From the NCBI RefSeq assembly GCF_036864975.1, contig NZ_CP104311.1:1590001-1654000 (forward strand): a stretch of DNA of 64,000 bases. The letters run 5' to 3'. Source of the DNA: Methylococcus capsulatus (lineage in GTDB: Bacteria; Pseudomonadota; Gammaproteobacteria; Methylococcales; Methylococcaceae). Shown here piece by piece: positions 18,840 through 28,415 of the stretch. Both the position numbers and the translations under genes were made by a program. Below the pieces are notes generated by a model. The model was given only the letters and a program-made list of their open reading frames with translations, did no database searches and had not been told where the DNA came from. How positions within the stretch are numbered: position 1 is the stretch's first letter; each line of letters starts with the position of its first letter.

Positions 18840-21800
18840 GTTTCAATCCACTCCCGGCTATTTAGCCGGGAGATACATAACGGGTGGGGCTCATTGCTCA
18901 CCGGGCTGACGTTTCAATCCACTCCCGGCTATTTAGCCGGGAGATACCCGCGGGTCTGTCCGTCGCGGTCTTTGTCGTGCAGGTGGTTTCAATCCACTCC
19001 CGGCTATTTAGCCGGGAGATACGTAATTAATCTGCACCCAAAACAGCCGAAGCGGGCGTTTCAATCCACTCCCGGCTATTTAGCCGGGAGATACATTTGT
19101 ACAACACCCACCTCGAGGAAGGCGGCGGAGTTTCAATCCACTCCCGGCTATTTAGCCGGGAGATACGCGCGAACACCGGCGAGCTGCGGGCTGATCAGGA
19201 GGTTTCAATCCACTCCCGGCTATTTAGCCGGGAGATACTGCATCAGCAGATAGCGGACGCTTGGGTCCTCCTCGTTTCAATCCACTCCCGGCTATTTAGC
19301 CGGGAGATACAGTCACCAGGATGGGTTTTCTGGATGTGGTAGGCGTTTCAATCCACTCCCGGCTATTTAGCCGGGAGATACCTGAGCGTCCGCCAGGTCG
19401 GCACGTTCTCATTCGTTTCAATCCACTCCCGGCTATTTAGCCGGGAGATACTTCTTTGGTGCTCATAGATGTACCTCGGGTGTGAGGTTTCAATCCACTC
19501 CCGGCTATTTAGCCGGGAGATACGAGTCTGCGCCAACGCTCGGATTCAGCGATTCCATGTTTCAATCCACTCCCGGCTATTTAGCCGGGAGATACCGATG
19601 ATGATATCAACAGTCAGCGCAATCTGCTGTTTCAATCCACTCCCGGCTATTTAGCCGGGAGATACCGAGTACGAGAAGCAGACCGCCGTACTTGTCCGAT
19701 TGTTTCAATCCACTCCCGGCTATTTAGCCGGGAGATACCTGGAATTGGCATCAATACCGCCGCGATGCGCCAGTTTCAATCCACTCCCGGCTATTTAGCC
19801 GGGAGATACCTTTGGCGGGCGTGCCGGCCTGTATCTTTTGTGAGGTGTTTCAATCCACTCCCGGCTATTTAGCCGGGAGATACGTGGCGAGATCGTCCGC
19901 ACTGCCGCGCAGATGGAGTTTCAATCCACTCCCGGCTATTTAGCCGGGAGATACATCAAGAAGGGCGTCAAGTTTTTGTTCGTCTGGGCGGTTTCAATCC
20001 ACTCCCGGCTATTTAGCCGGGAGATACGCCTAATCCGCTTTTTTCAGCTAACCGGCATCGGAGTTTCAATCCACTCCCGGCTATTTAGCCGGGAGATACC
20101 TCAACCATGAAATCAGTGCAACCTCTACGACCAGGGTTTCAATCCACTCCCGGCTATTTAGCCGGGAGATACCTATAGAGGCTGGCGATAAAAATATTTG
20201 AAAAAGTTTCAATCCACTCCCGGCTATTTAGCCGGGAGATACACTCATCGCAATCCATCGGCTTATCGCCAGCGAAGTTTCAATCCACTCCCGGCTATTT
20301 AGCCGGGAGATACCTTCCCTGGAGCAGGTCTTCCAGACCTGCGGTCGTGTTTCAATCCACTCCCGGCTATTTAGCCGGGAGATACACCGCAACGTTGTCG
20401 GCGACGAGCGCGTCCACATGTTTCAATCCACTCCCGGCTATTTAGCCGGGAGATACCGCTGGCCAATACATGCAGCAAGCCGTGAGCATCGCGTTTCAAT
20501 CCACTCCCGGCTATTTAGCCGGGAGATACCTTTGCGGCGCAGCTTGTCGCGTGTGAATTCGTAGTTTCAATCCACTCCCGGCTATTTAGCCGGGAGATAC
20601 TCTGGCGTCGCCATCAACCGGAGCTGATGACCGATGTTTCAATCCACTCCCGGCTATTTAGCCGGGAGATACGCCTTGAGTTCTGCCGTATCTGCCGCCG
20701 GTATCGGGTTTCAATCCACTCCCGGCTATTTAGCCGGGAGATACCTAAGCCTGCCTTGATTCCTTCGCCGGCATTGATGTGTTTCAATCCACTCCCGGCT
20801 ATTTAGCCGGGAGATACCCCAAGCGGAACTCGAATTCGCCTCTGGCGGTAACCGTTTCAATCCACTCCCGGCTATTTAGCCGGGAGATACCGCTGCGACC
20901 CAAGCTACGAAAGACGCGCAAGACCTGTTTCAATCCACTCCCGGCTATTTAGCCGGGAGATACCCGCCGGCTTCGATTCCTCCGCCGGCTTCAATCCGTT
21001 TCAATCCACTCCCGGCTATTTAGCCGGGAGATACGTAAGCACGCTCCAGGATGAGATGGGGCAGTACATGTTTCAATCCACTCCCGGCTATTTAGCCGGG
21101 AGATACATCAAGAATATCGCGGATTACGCCAAGTCGCTAATGTTTCAATCCACTCCCGGCTATTTAGCCGGGAGATACGATGTTCGGGGCTTGCATCAGC
21201 GTCACGGACTGCTCGTTTCAATCCACTCCCGGCTATTTAGCCGGGAGATACCACCTGGCAATGGATGGCACGATCCGCCCCGTGGACGTTTCAATCCACT
21301 CCCGGCTATTTAGCCGGGAGATACCACCCGGATGTGGCCCGATGATGGCGGAATGACGATGTTTCAATCCACTCCCGGCTATTTAGCCGGGAGATACTTT
21401 CGGCCCGACCTGCACCGGGGCGCAGGCAACCAAGTTTCAATCCACTCCCGGCTATTTAGCCGGGAGATACCTGGTCGAGGATGGCCTTTTTCTGCTGCTC
21501 GACGGTTTCAATCCACTCCCGGCTATTTAGCCGGGAGATACGGTCTATGCCGATGCGGTGGCCGCCAATCCCACGTTGTTTCAATCCACTCCCGGCTATT
21601 TAGCCGGGAGATACGCCGAACACGTTTGCGCCGTCACCAATCGATACCGGGTTTCAATCCACTCCCGGCTATTTAGCCGGGAGATACCCCAAGAGCTGGA
21701 CTACGTTCGGGCATTTCTCGGGTTTCAATCCACTCCCGGCTATTTAGCCGGGAGATACACCCCGCAATGCTGGCGGAGTGGCAGGCCGCCTGGGTTTCAA

Positions 21801-24771
21801 TCCACTCCCGGCTATTTAGCCGGGAGATACGTGGCAAGCGTCACATTACGCCCATCGTCCATCGTAGTTTCAATCCACTCCCGGCTATTTAGCCGGGAGA
21901 TACATGCGCCTCATTCGATGACAATGGATTGCCGTTTTTGTTTCAATCCACTCCCGGCTATTTAGCCGGGAGATACCGCTGAGCTACGGCAACGACGACC
22001 AGGTATCGACGGTTTCAATCCACTCCCGGCTATTTAGCCGGGAGATACGCCATTTGCGCGGTCGCATCAGCGGCGGCCTTGGCGTTTCAATCCACTCCCG
22101 GCTATTTAGCCGGGAGATACGTCGAGCGTCCGCATTGAAACGGAGGCAGACTTGTTTCAATCCACTCCCGGCTATTTAGCCGGGAGATACTATAGCGGAC
22201 ACGACAATTCGACTCCAGCCTCGAAGTTTCAATCCACTCCCGGCTATTTAGCCGGGAGATACCGATGGGCAACCGGCTCTTTCCCTTGCGCATGAAGTTT
22301 CAATCCACTCCCGGCTATTTAGCCGGGAGATACCGATGCCGGCGGCGAAATTCTCCAGGTTCAAGACGTTTCAATCCACTCCCGGCTATTTAGCCGGGAG
22401 ATACGCCTGGGAGATTTGTTCAAGCCATCGCTCGGGCCTGTTTCAATCCACTCCCGGCTATTTAGCCGGGAGATACTTCAGGGCCTGGGCGTTGTTCTTC
22501 ATTCCGCGCAGTTTCAATCCACTCCCGGCTATTTAGCCGGGAGATACCCGGATGATGCCGTTCACCTCGTCATGCCAGGATGGTTTCAATCCACTCCCGG
22601 CTATTTAGCCGGGAGATACCTTGGAGGGGGTGGACATCTGCTGGATCGAGGAGGGTTTCAATCCACTCCCGGCTATTTAGCCGGGAGATACCTGCAAAGC
22701 CGGCAGCACGTCGCCGCTCAATTTGTCGTTTCAATCCACTCCCGGCTATTTAGCCGGGAGATACCCGGGGTGGGCCTTGCGGATGTGGTAGGCGACCGGG
22801 TTTCAATCCACTCCCGGCTATTTAGCCGGGAGATACGTCCTGCACGGTCCTGCGCAGCAGCGGCTCGATGGTTTCAATCCACTCCCGGCTATTTAGCCGG
22901 GAGATACCCGCGGTCCTCCCAGCATTCGCCGAGCTGGAGGTTGTTTCAATCCACTCCCGGCTATTTAGCCGGGAGATACAGCGAGAGGAGATGAAGAAAT
23001 GAACGGGCCGCATGTTTCAATCCACTCCCGGCTATTTAGCCGGGAGATACCCGTTGGAATTCAGCCACATCCGCCGTCCGCATGATGTTTCAATCCACTC
23101 CCGGCTATTTAGCCGGGAGATACCAAAGCCGGCACGGAGAATCTGCGCCCCGTAATGGTTTCAATCCACTCCCGGCTATTTAGCCGGGAGATACGTATTA
23201 GCCCGGCTGGCGGAGTGGATGAGATGAGCGGTTTCAATCCACTCCCGGCTATTTAGCCGGGAGATACAGGTGGAATTCTTGAGCAGGTTCGGCTTGCCGA
23301 AGTTTCAATCCACTCCCGGCTATTTAGCCGGGAGATACCCAGTCTGGGTCGCAAGGACTTCGTGCACGACAAGGTTTCAATCCACTCCCGGCTATTTAGC
23401 CGGGAGATACGCCATTCTTGGTTGATGGCGCGGTCGTCGACGAGTTTCAATCCACTCCCGGCTATTTAGCCGGGAGATACACCCGATACGATAGGATTGC
23501 CTCCCGGATTTGCTCGGGTTTCAATCCACTCCCGGCTATTTAGCCGGGAGATACGATCAATGCCCAACTGCTCGGCGTAGACCAGCCGGTTTCAATCCAC
23601 TCCCGGCTATTTAGCCGGGAGATACTGTGCATACCGCCGAACAGGTGGTCGATGCGATGGGTTTCAATCCACTCCCGGCTATTTAGCCGGGAGATACAAT
23701 TATGGGCAATGGCATTTATCAGATGACGAAGTGTTTCAATCCACTCCCGGCTATTTAGCCGGGAGATACACCTACCTCCTCGAACGCAAGCCCAACGCCA
23801 CTGAGTTTCAATCCACTCCCGGCTATTTAGCCGGGAGATACGCAGTACAGCTCAAACGATACGGAGTGAGCGAAGTTTCAATCCACTCCCGGCTATTTAG
23901 CCGGGAGATACCTGCCGCATCCGTCCGGCTCCGGTGGCGCTGGAGGGGTTTCAATCCACTCCCGGCTATTTAGCCGGGAGATACGTATGCGGAAATTGGA
24001 ATCGGAAAGGCGCGAGCGAGGTTTCAATCCACTCCCGGCTATTTAGCCGGGAGATACGCCCAACTCCGCGTCGCCGGCCTGCGGCCCGACGTTTCAATCC
24101 ACTCCCGGCTATTTAGCCGGGAGATACGAGTTTCACCCAGAGGCACTCGCAGAGTACGAAGTTTCAATCCACTCCCGGCTATTTAGCCGGGAGATACAGC
24201 ATCGAAAAGGAGATAGACATGAGCAAGACCTAGTTTCAATCCACTCCCGGCTATTTAGCCGGGAGATACTGATTTGATCTTGATCCAGGCCCGTGAGGAA
24301 TACGTTTCAATCCACTCCCGGCTATTTAGCCGGGAGATACCCTGAAGGAGATACCATGGCAATCAACATCAAAACGTTTCAATCCACTCCCGGCTATTTA
24401 GCCGGGAGATACGCAAGAGCGAAATTATCTTCGCGGGTCTACGTCATGTTTCAATCCACTCCCGGCTATTTAGCCGGGAGATACATGGATGCCTGCCCGG
24501 TCTCCGGGTTGACGACCTGGTTTCAATCCACTCCCGGCTATTTAGCCGGGAGATACGAAAAGATAAAGCAGTATTTGGCAACGTTAATGAGTTTCAATCC
24601 ACTCCCGGCTATTTAGCCGGGAGATACGGACGCGGTGTTCCCACTTGTACGTGGCGGCTGACGTTTCAATCCACTCCCGGCTATTTAGCCGGGAGATACT
24701 CCGAAGTCCACGCGCGTCTGCTGCCCGCCTGCGCGTTTCAATCCACTCCCGGCTATTTAGCCGGGAGATAC

Positions 24772-24951
24772 AGCTTGGCCGCAGGCGTATGATACGAAAG
24801 ACTTTTGGGTGAGCAAAGCGCGAAGTGGCGGGACGAGGCCCGGGCGGCGGCGACGAAGACTGAGAGGCAGACGCTGATTTGCTTGCATTTCAATCTCTTG
24901 GGCGCTGCGCGGACCTCCCGCCAAAACAGCATGGCTTGGGGTTCGCGCCTG
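24772..24951 (-). promoter_or_regulatory. CRISPR leader between cas2 and the array
   Basis: 180 bases separate the last repeat from the cas2 stop. In type I-C loci the leader occupies this place and new spacers enter at its edge. Read on the minus strand, TTGCTC (24816-24811) and TATCAT (24794-24789) are 16 bases apart and would start transcription close to the first repeat. The promoter is a prediction; the leader identity follows from position and orientation. Confidence 0.7.
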
Positions 24952-25242
24952 TCAAACGATGAGGGTGTCTTCAAAATCCACCGCCTTGAACTTGCCGAAT
25001 TCCATGAGGTTTTTATCCAGCGGTTCGCTGATGCGGTAAATGCGCAGACTATCCTCTTCCTCGTCGATTTCGTCCAACAGTTCGGCCTTGAGGATTTCCA
25101 TCTGCGCAAGGTTGACCTTGCATTCGAAGACGGATTTCTGCACCCGCTGACCGTAATTCAGGCATACCTTGGCAACCCGGCGCAAACGCCGGCGGCCGGC
25201 GGCGGATTCGGTGGAGACATCGTAGGAAACCAAAATCAACAT
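24952..25242 (-). CDS. cas2: CRISPR-associated endonuclease Cas2
   Basis: 96 residues, the usual Cas2 size. It begins [10 protein letters not shown] with the conserved Asp8 of the ferredoxin-like fold, and [21 protein letters not shown] is the typical helix-strand block. Cas2 dimers bridge two Cas1 dimers in the spacer integration complex. It is the last cas gene before the leader. A gap of 108 bases separates it from cas1; that gap contains a small inverted repeat (GCCCGC/GCGGGC, 25267-25280). Confidence 0.96.
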   Translation of the reverse strand: MLILVSYDVSTESAAGRRRLRRVAKVCLNYGQRVQKSVFECKVNLAQMEILKAELLDEIDEEEDSLRIYRISEPLDKNLMEFGKFKAVDFEDTLIV

Positions 25243-25350
25243 GCCATCAATCCTATAGGTCCCATCGCCCGCAAGCGGGCTCCGACGAGAACAAGGGGTC
25301 GCCGATGGCGTCCTGGGAGGAAAACGCTTTGCGCATCGTTTGCTGACGGT

Positions 25351-26385
25351 TCACCGGTACAGATAAGGCACGTAATGCGCCACGTCCTGACGGAGATAAC
25401 GGGCCAACAGGCGCGCCTGCCAATGCGGCAGCAGGCCAACCGGCAGGGTTTGTTTGAGCACCGGATGAGTGATTTCCTCCTGTTTACGTGTTTGGTAGGC
25501 GGCGATGACGGTCTTGCGCCCCTTGTCGTTGAGCAGCACAGCCCCACCCTCCCGTTCGTCGAAATCGCCGGCCTGCAGTTGGCCGCGATTGATGAGAGTC
25601 AAAGCCAGCCGGTCGGCCAGCGGGGCGCGGAATTCCTCCAAAAGGTCGAGCGCCAAGGCCGGGCGACCCGGCCGCACCGCATGCAGAAAACCCAGTTGCG
25701 GATCGAGCCCCACGGTTTCCAAGGCGGCGCGGCAGTCGCTCAGCACCAGCGCGTAAAGGAACGAAATCAGCGCATTGAAGCGGTCGCGCGGCGGTCGCCG
25801 GTTGCGGCAGTCGAAGGGAAATTCGGCGCGCGCTTGCGGCTTCATGACCTTGGGCAGGGCCTCGAAATAAAGCCTGGCCGCATCGCCTTCCAGCCCGCGC
25901 AGGGTATCGAGGTCTTCAGCCAAAGGAATCTTACGCACCTGGTTGGCGATGAGCTTAGCGGTGCGCACTAGAGCCTCTTTTTCGTCACCATCATCCGTTT
26001 CGCGCGCGCCGCGCATCAACACCTGCCGACTGTTGCGCAGCTTGCCGGCCACAACCGCCCGAGCGATGCGCAAGGTTTGGGCGCCATCTTCTGCCGCCCG
26101 AAATTGCGCCTGTCGCAGCAGGATATTACCACTGACCGGCCCCTCCAAGCGGGCGCTGAATTTTCCCGAGCGATTGAGCCACACCACGGAACGGCCATCC
26201 TCGGCACAGCGGCCGAGCAGCGCCGGGCTGAGCATGACGTGATCGAACAGCACGAAGGCGGACAAGTGATGCAGCGGGACTTGCAGGCGCTTTTGATCCT
26301 CGATCATCACGCACACGGTCTCGCCCTCCAGTCGCAGATAGGCCTCGGACGTGGTGACATAGAGAGTATTTTGCAGCACGGTCAT
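25351..26385 (-). CDS. cas1: CRISPR-associated integrase Cas1 (type I-C)
   Basis: 344 residues from the ATG at 26385, which overlaps the cas4 stop by ATGA. The frame is open to 26793, but that extension lies inside cas4. Active-site residues of the family are visible: Glu166 in GLEGDAARLYF, His235 in LGFLHAVRPGR and Asp247 in LALDLLEEFR. Cas1 catalyses spacer integration at the leader end of the array, with Cas2, and in I-C also with Cas4 for PAM-side trimming. All residues needed for activity appear intact. Confidence 0.96.
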   Translation of the reverse strand: MTVLQNTLYVTTSEAYLRLEGETVCVMIEDQKRLQVPLHHLSAFVLFDHVMLSPALLGRCAEDGRSVVWLNRSGKFSARLEGPVSGNILLRQAQFRAAEDGAQTLRIARAVVAGKLRNSRQVLMRGARETDDGDEKEALVRTAKLIANQVRKIPLAEDLDTLRGLEGDAARLYFEALPKVMKPQARAEFPFDCRNRRPPRDRFNALISFLYALVLSDCRAALETVGLDPQLGFLHAVRPGRPALALDLLEEFRAPLADRLALTLINRGQLQAGDFDEREGGAVLLNDKGRKTVIAAYQTRKQEEITHPVLKQTLPVGLLPHWQARLLARYLRQDVAHYVPYLYR

Positions 26386-27032
26386 GGAAGGTCCTCTTCC
26401 GGTTCGAATAAACTTTTTGCGAGAGCGCTCAAGGTTGGGTCGGCGCCGGCTAATTCCGGCTCGCAAATGTCCCGCAGTGAGCACTCCCCGCAGCGCTTGG
26501 TGTCCGCTCCCTGAAGTGGAGGTGGGCGGATGGCTCCGTTCAGAAGCGTGCGAATACGGGGGACGGCTTCGCGCACGGCTTGCTTTAACGCTTCGGTGAT
26601 AAGCACCTCGCGCCGACGTTTCGACTGCTGGTGAAAAATGGCCCCGCGGATCACGGGTTTGCCGGTCATCTCTTCCAGACACAGAGCCTGCGCGGCGAGC
26701 TGCAAATCGTCGTTGTCCCACTGCTTGCGCTTGCCGTGTTTGTATTCCACGGGATAAATCGTGCCGTCGGGATGGAACTCCACGACATCGCAACGGCCGC
26801 TCAAGCCCAGACTGTCTGACCAGACCGACAGCGCGTATTCGATCCGAATCCCCACCTGTCCCCGGCTTTCGCTCTGATCCACCCGTTCATGTTCCAGAGT
26901 GCCACTGACCGTGTGGACGTTGTCCTTGAACTCACCCTCGGCGTGAATCAGATAACAACGGCGCGGGCAGTAGGCGTATTGGTTGAGGCTGGAAAGCGGA
27001 ATCTGCAGCAATGCATCCGTGGGCCGGCTCAT
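26382..27032 (-). CDS. cas4: CRISPR-associated exonuclease Cas4
   Basis: 216 residues. The four iron-sulfur Cys candidates are present: Cys22 or Cys26 in YCPRRC near the N-terminus, and Cys181, Cys184 and Cys190 in RCGECSLRDIC. The RecB-type nuclease core has Asp82 (GRCDVVEF), Glu96-x-Lys98 (VEYKHGK) and Gln112. Cas4 trims prespacers and selects those with a correct PAM. Its start follows the decayed toxin gene, so the operon continuity from cas7 to cas4 is broken by a 1.8 kb cassette. Confidence 0.95.
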   Translation of the reverse strand: MSRPTDALLQIPLSSLNQYAYCPRRCYLIHAEGEFKDNVHTVSGTLEHERVDQSESRGQVGIRIEYALSVWSDSLGLSGRCDVVEFHPDGTIYPVEYKHGKRKQWDNDDLQLAAQALCLEEMTGKPVIRGAIFHQQSKRRREVLITEALKQAVREAVPRIRTLLNGAIRPPPLQGADTKRCGECSLRDICEPELAGADPTLSALAKSLFEPEEDLP

Positions 27033-27057
27033 CTACGTTCCTACTCAATAGCCTGGT

Positions 27058-27404
27058 TTATTCGGGTGTGCCCGGGTGACAGCCGATTTTGCCGCAGATC
27101 GCCCGTCGCGCCTGCAGGAAGACAGTCTGTCCCACCTCGCCGACACTTTTGACGATCAATTTCCGAATACAAGGTGAAAACCTTGTCCGTGCGTATCCAA
27201 CAGGATTTGGGCAAGGTACCCGAGGTTATCTCTTGCTGAAGAAGCACGACAGCAGCCTCAAGATGTCCCTTGGAGGTGACCGCAAGGCCGATGAAGTCGC
27301 CAAATTCGTCAGGCGTAGTCAGCACCCGAACCGGCCGCCTTTTGTGTTGCGCTGCATCGGAAAAACGGATAAGGCAGCACGACGATGGAAGCCGGTTTAC
27401 ACAT
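27058..27404 (-). pseudogene. PemK/MazF-type toxin gene with two frameshifts
   Basis: Three reading frames must be joined to give a full protein. Frame 1 from the ATG at 27404 reads MCKPASIVVLPYPF. After a T-run at 27361-27365 the reading moves to SDAAQHKRRPVRVLTTPDEF and on through EITSGTLPKSCWIRTDKVF. At about 27160-27162 it shifts again to LIVKSVGEVGQTVF and ends at 27058. Removing one T and one A restores a single PemK/MazF-like chain of about 113 residues. MazF/PemK toxins are mRNA interferases. The start overlaps the stop of the DUF2281 gene, the standard antitoxin-toxin layout. As written the toxin cannot be made, unless the shifts are sequencing errors. Confidence 0.75.
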
Positions 27405-27591
27405 CGTTCCACACATCGTCTTCCGTGTTGTTCCAGATTTCGTCCAGACTGCTCTCCTGCGCAAAAACCAGGTCCTTAACCTCCTCGCGATGCGCTTTCA
27501 TGGCGAGATAGCCGACGAAATCCAGGACTTCGCGCGCCAGAGGTTCCGGTAACGCCTTGACCTGTTCATAGACCTGTTCTGCAGTACTCAT
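27397..27591 (-). CDS. DUF2281-type antitoxin
   Basis: 64 residues from the ATG at 27591 (MSTAEQVYEQVKALPEPLAR). The block LPEPLAREVLDFVGYLAMK fits the DUF2281/VapB-like small antitoxin group. The last codons overlap the start of a PemK/MazF-like toxin, so the pair is a type II toxin-antitoxin module. The antitoxin is intact although its partner is broken. It sits between cas7 and cas4 on the same strand. Confidence 0.72.
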   Translation of the reverse strand: MSTAEQVYEQVKALPEPLAREVLDFVGYLAMKAHREEVKDLVFAQESSLDEIWNNTEDDVWNDV

Positions 27592-27676
27592 GCGAAATTC
27601 CTGGAAAGTTTCAAAATACCTGGGCACATAAGGATTCTCCGTGGGTACTCAAGTGGGTTTCCTGCCGGCGGAGCCG

Positions 27677-28060
27677 TCATTCTTGTCCATGGACGATCCG
27701 ACGAAGCAAGGGTCGGCTTCTGCTGGTCTCGCCGTCGAAGACCACAAATTTGCCCAGACACTCCTCACGGTTCTGAAGTAGGCGCAACATCCATTCCGCC
27801 GGTTCTTCAGGTCGGTAAGACGCTCCCCGAAACAATATCACCGCAGGTGGAGCGGGATTCTTCCGGGCAAAAATCAGCTCGCCGTAATCCCGATCGAATG
27901 TCACCAGCCATCGCTGTTCGGCGACGGCCAGTTCAAGTACCTCGGGGTCTTTCATGCCGGGACACGATTCCGCGATGGCAAGCACATCCAACCCGGCGTC
28001 GCGCAATGGCTGCACCGAAGGCGCAGGAAAATTTTCATTGAGCAGGATGCGCACGCTCAC
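27677..28060 (-). CDS. DUF5615 PIN-like toxin
   Basis: 127 residues, GTG start at 28060. It begins VRILLNENFPAPSVQPLRDAGLDV, has VTFDRDYGEL around residue 54 and VILFRG near 74, which is the DUF5615 pattern of a PIN-like nuclease with its acidic residues (Asn8 or Glu9, Asp42, Asp56, Asp58). The usual first acidic residue motif LLDEN is LLNEN here, so catalysis may be affected. The start overlaps the stop of the DUF433 gene (GTGA), as in known DUF433/DUF5615 pairs. Likely an RNase toxin; activity not shown. Confidence 0.8.
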   Translation of the reverse strand: MSVRILLNENFPAPSVQPLRDAGLDVLAIAESCPGMKDPEVLELAVAEQRWLVTFDRDYGELIFARKNPAPPAVILFRGASYRPEEPAEWMLRLLQNREECLGKFVVFDGETSRSRPLLRRIVHGQE

Positions 28061-28296
28061 GACGTGACCTTACCCACGGCGACGAATCTTTCCTCGCGGA
28101 ACAACTCGGCCGCAAAGGACAGCGCCGCCAAGACATCGTCGCGCGTAAGATGTGGATAGGATCGGAGAATATCGTCGATGGACCACCCATCGGCCAGCCG
28201 ATCCAAAAGCAATTCGACCGAAATACGCGTGCCTTTGATGATGGGCTTGCCAACCAAAATATCGGGGTCGACGACAATGCGGTCTTTCCAGTTCAT
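28057..28296 (-). CDS. DUF433 antitoxin
   Basis: 79 residues from the ATG at 28296. The sequence DPDILVGKPIIKGTRISVEL is the DUF433 signature and is followed by DILRSYPHLTRDDVLAAL, a winged-helix-like segment. DUF433 proteins serve as antitoxins for DUF5615 toxins. The frame is open upstream to 28395, but the family begins near MNWKDRIVVDPD. Translationally coupled to the toxin. Located inside the cas operon between cas7 and cas4. Confidence 0.82.
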   Translation of the reverse strand: MNWKDRIVVDPDILVGKPIIKGTRISVELLLDRLADGWSIDDILRSYPHLTRDDVLAALSFAAELFREERFVAVGKVTS

Positions 28297-28415
28297 GGTG
28301 TACCTCGGTGGGGTTGAAATTGAGCGAAGTGATTGTCGCGTCGTTCGAGCAGCCGTAACGGAATTGGTTGGCGACGGGAGAACGGTTTTCGCCACTCAGT
28401 TACCGCTCCCGCCCG

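Larger units (their letters stand above)
11652..24771 (-). CRISPR. Type I-C CRISPR array, 183 repeats and 182 spacers
   Basis: A 37-bp repeat recurs without interruption. On the plus strand it starts GTTTCAATCCA and ends GGGAGATAC; on the minus strand it ends GTGGATTGAAAC, the conserved type I-C repeat end. I counted 183 starts by hand, mean period 71.9 bases, spacers 31-37 bases and mostly 34-36. The repeat holds an inverted repeat (CTCCCGGCT, AAAT, AGCCGGGAG). Cutting at the 3' foot of that stem would leave the 11-base 5' handle expected for Cas5c processing. The cas genes lie to the right, so pre-crRNA should be made on the minus strand. Repeats are identical except the two variants listed separately. 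Open frames inside the array are repeat artefacts. Confidence 0.99.

Noticed and set aside
11674-24616. Many open reading frames of 60-200 codons with recurring FQSTPGYLAGRY, VSIHSRLFSREI or ISRLNSREWIE
   Set aside because: They are translations of the CRISPR repeat in three frames; the repeat length and spacer lengths let frames stay open by chance.
11689-24734. Self-targeting spacers against genes of this window
   Set aside because: I compared some spacers by eye with the cas and flanking genes and saw no match. This was not exhaustive, so no claim is made. An alignment of all 182 spacers against the full genome would settle it.
24805-25971. 388-codon open frame on the plus strand across the leader, cas2 and cas1
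   Set aside because: It is antisense to well-recognised cas genes and has no family features.
27041-27412. Single 123-codon open frame taken as the toxin
   Set aside because: Its first 15 and last 40 residues do not fit the PemK/MazF family, while neighbouring frames do. Treated as a frameshifted pseudogene instead.
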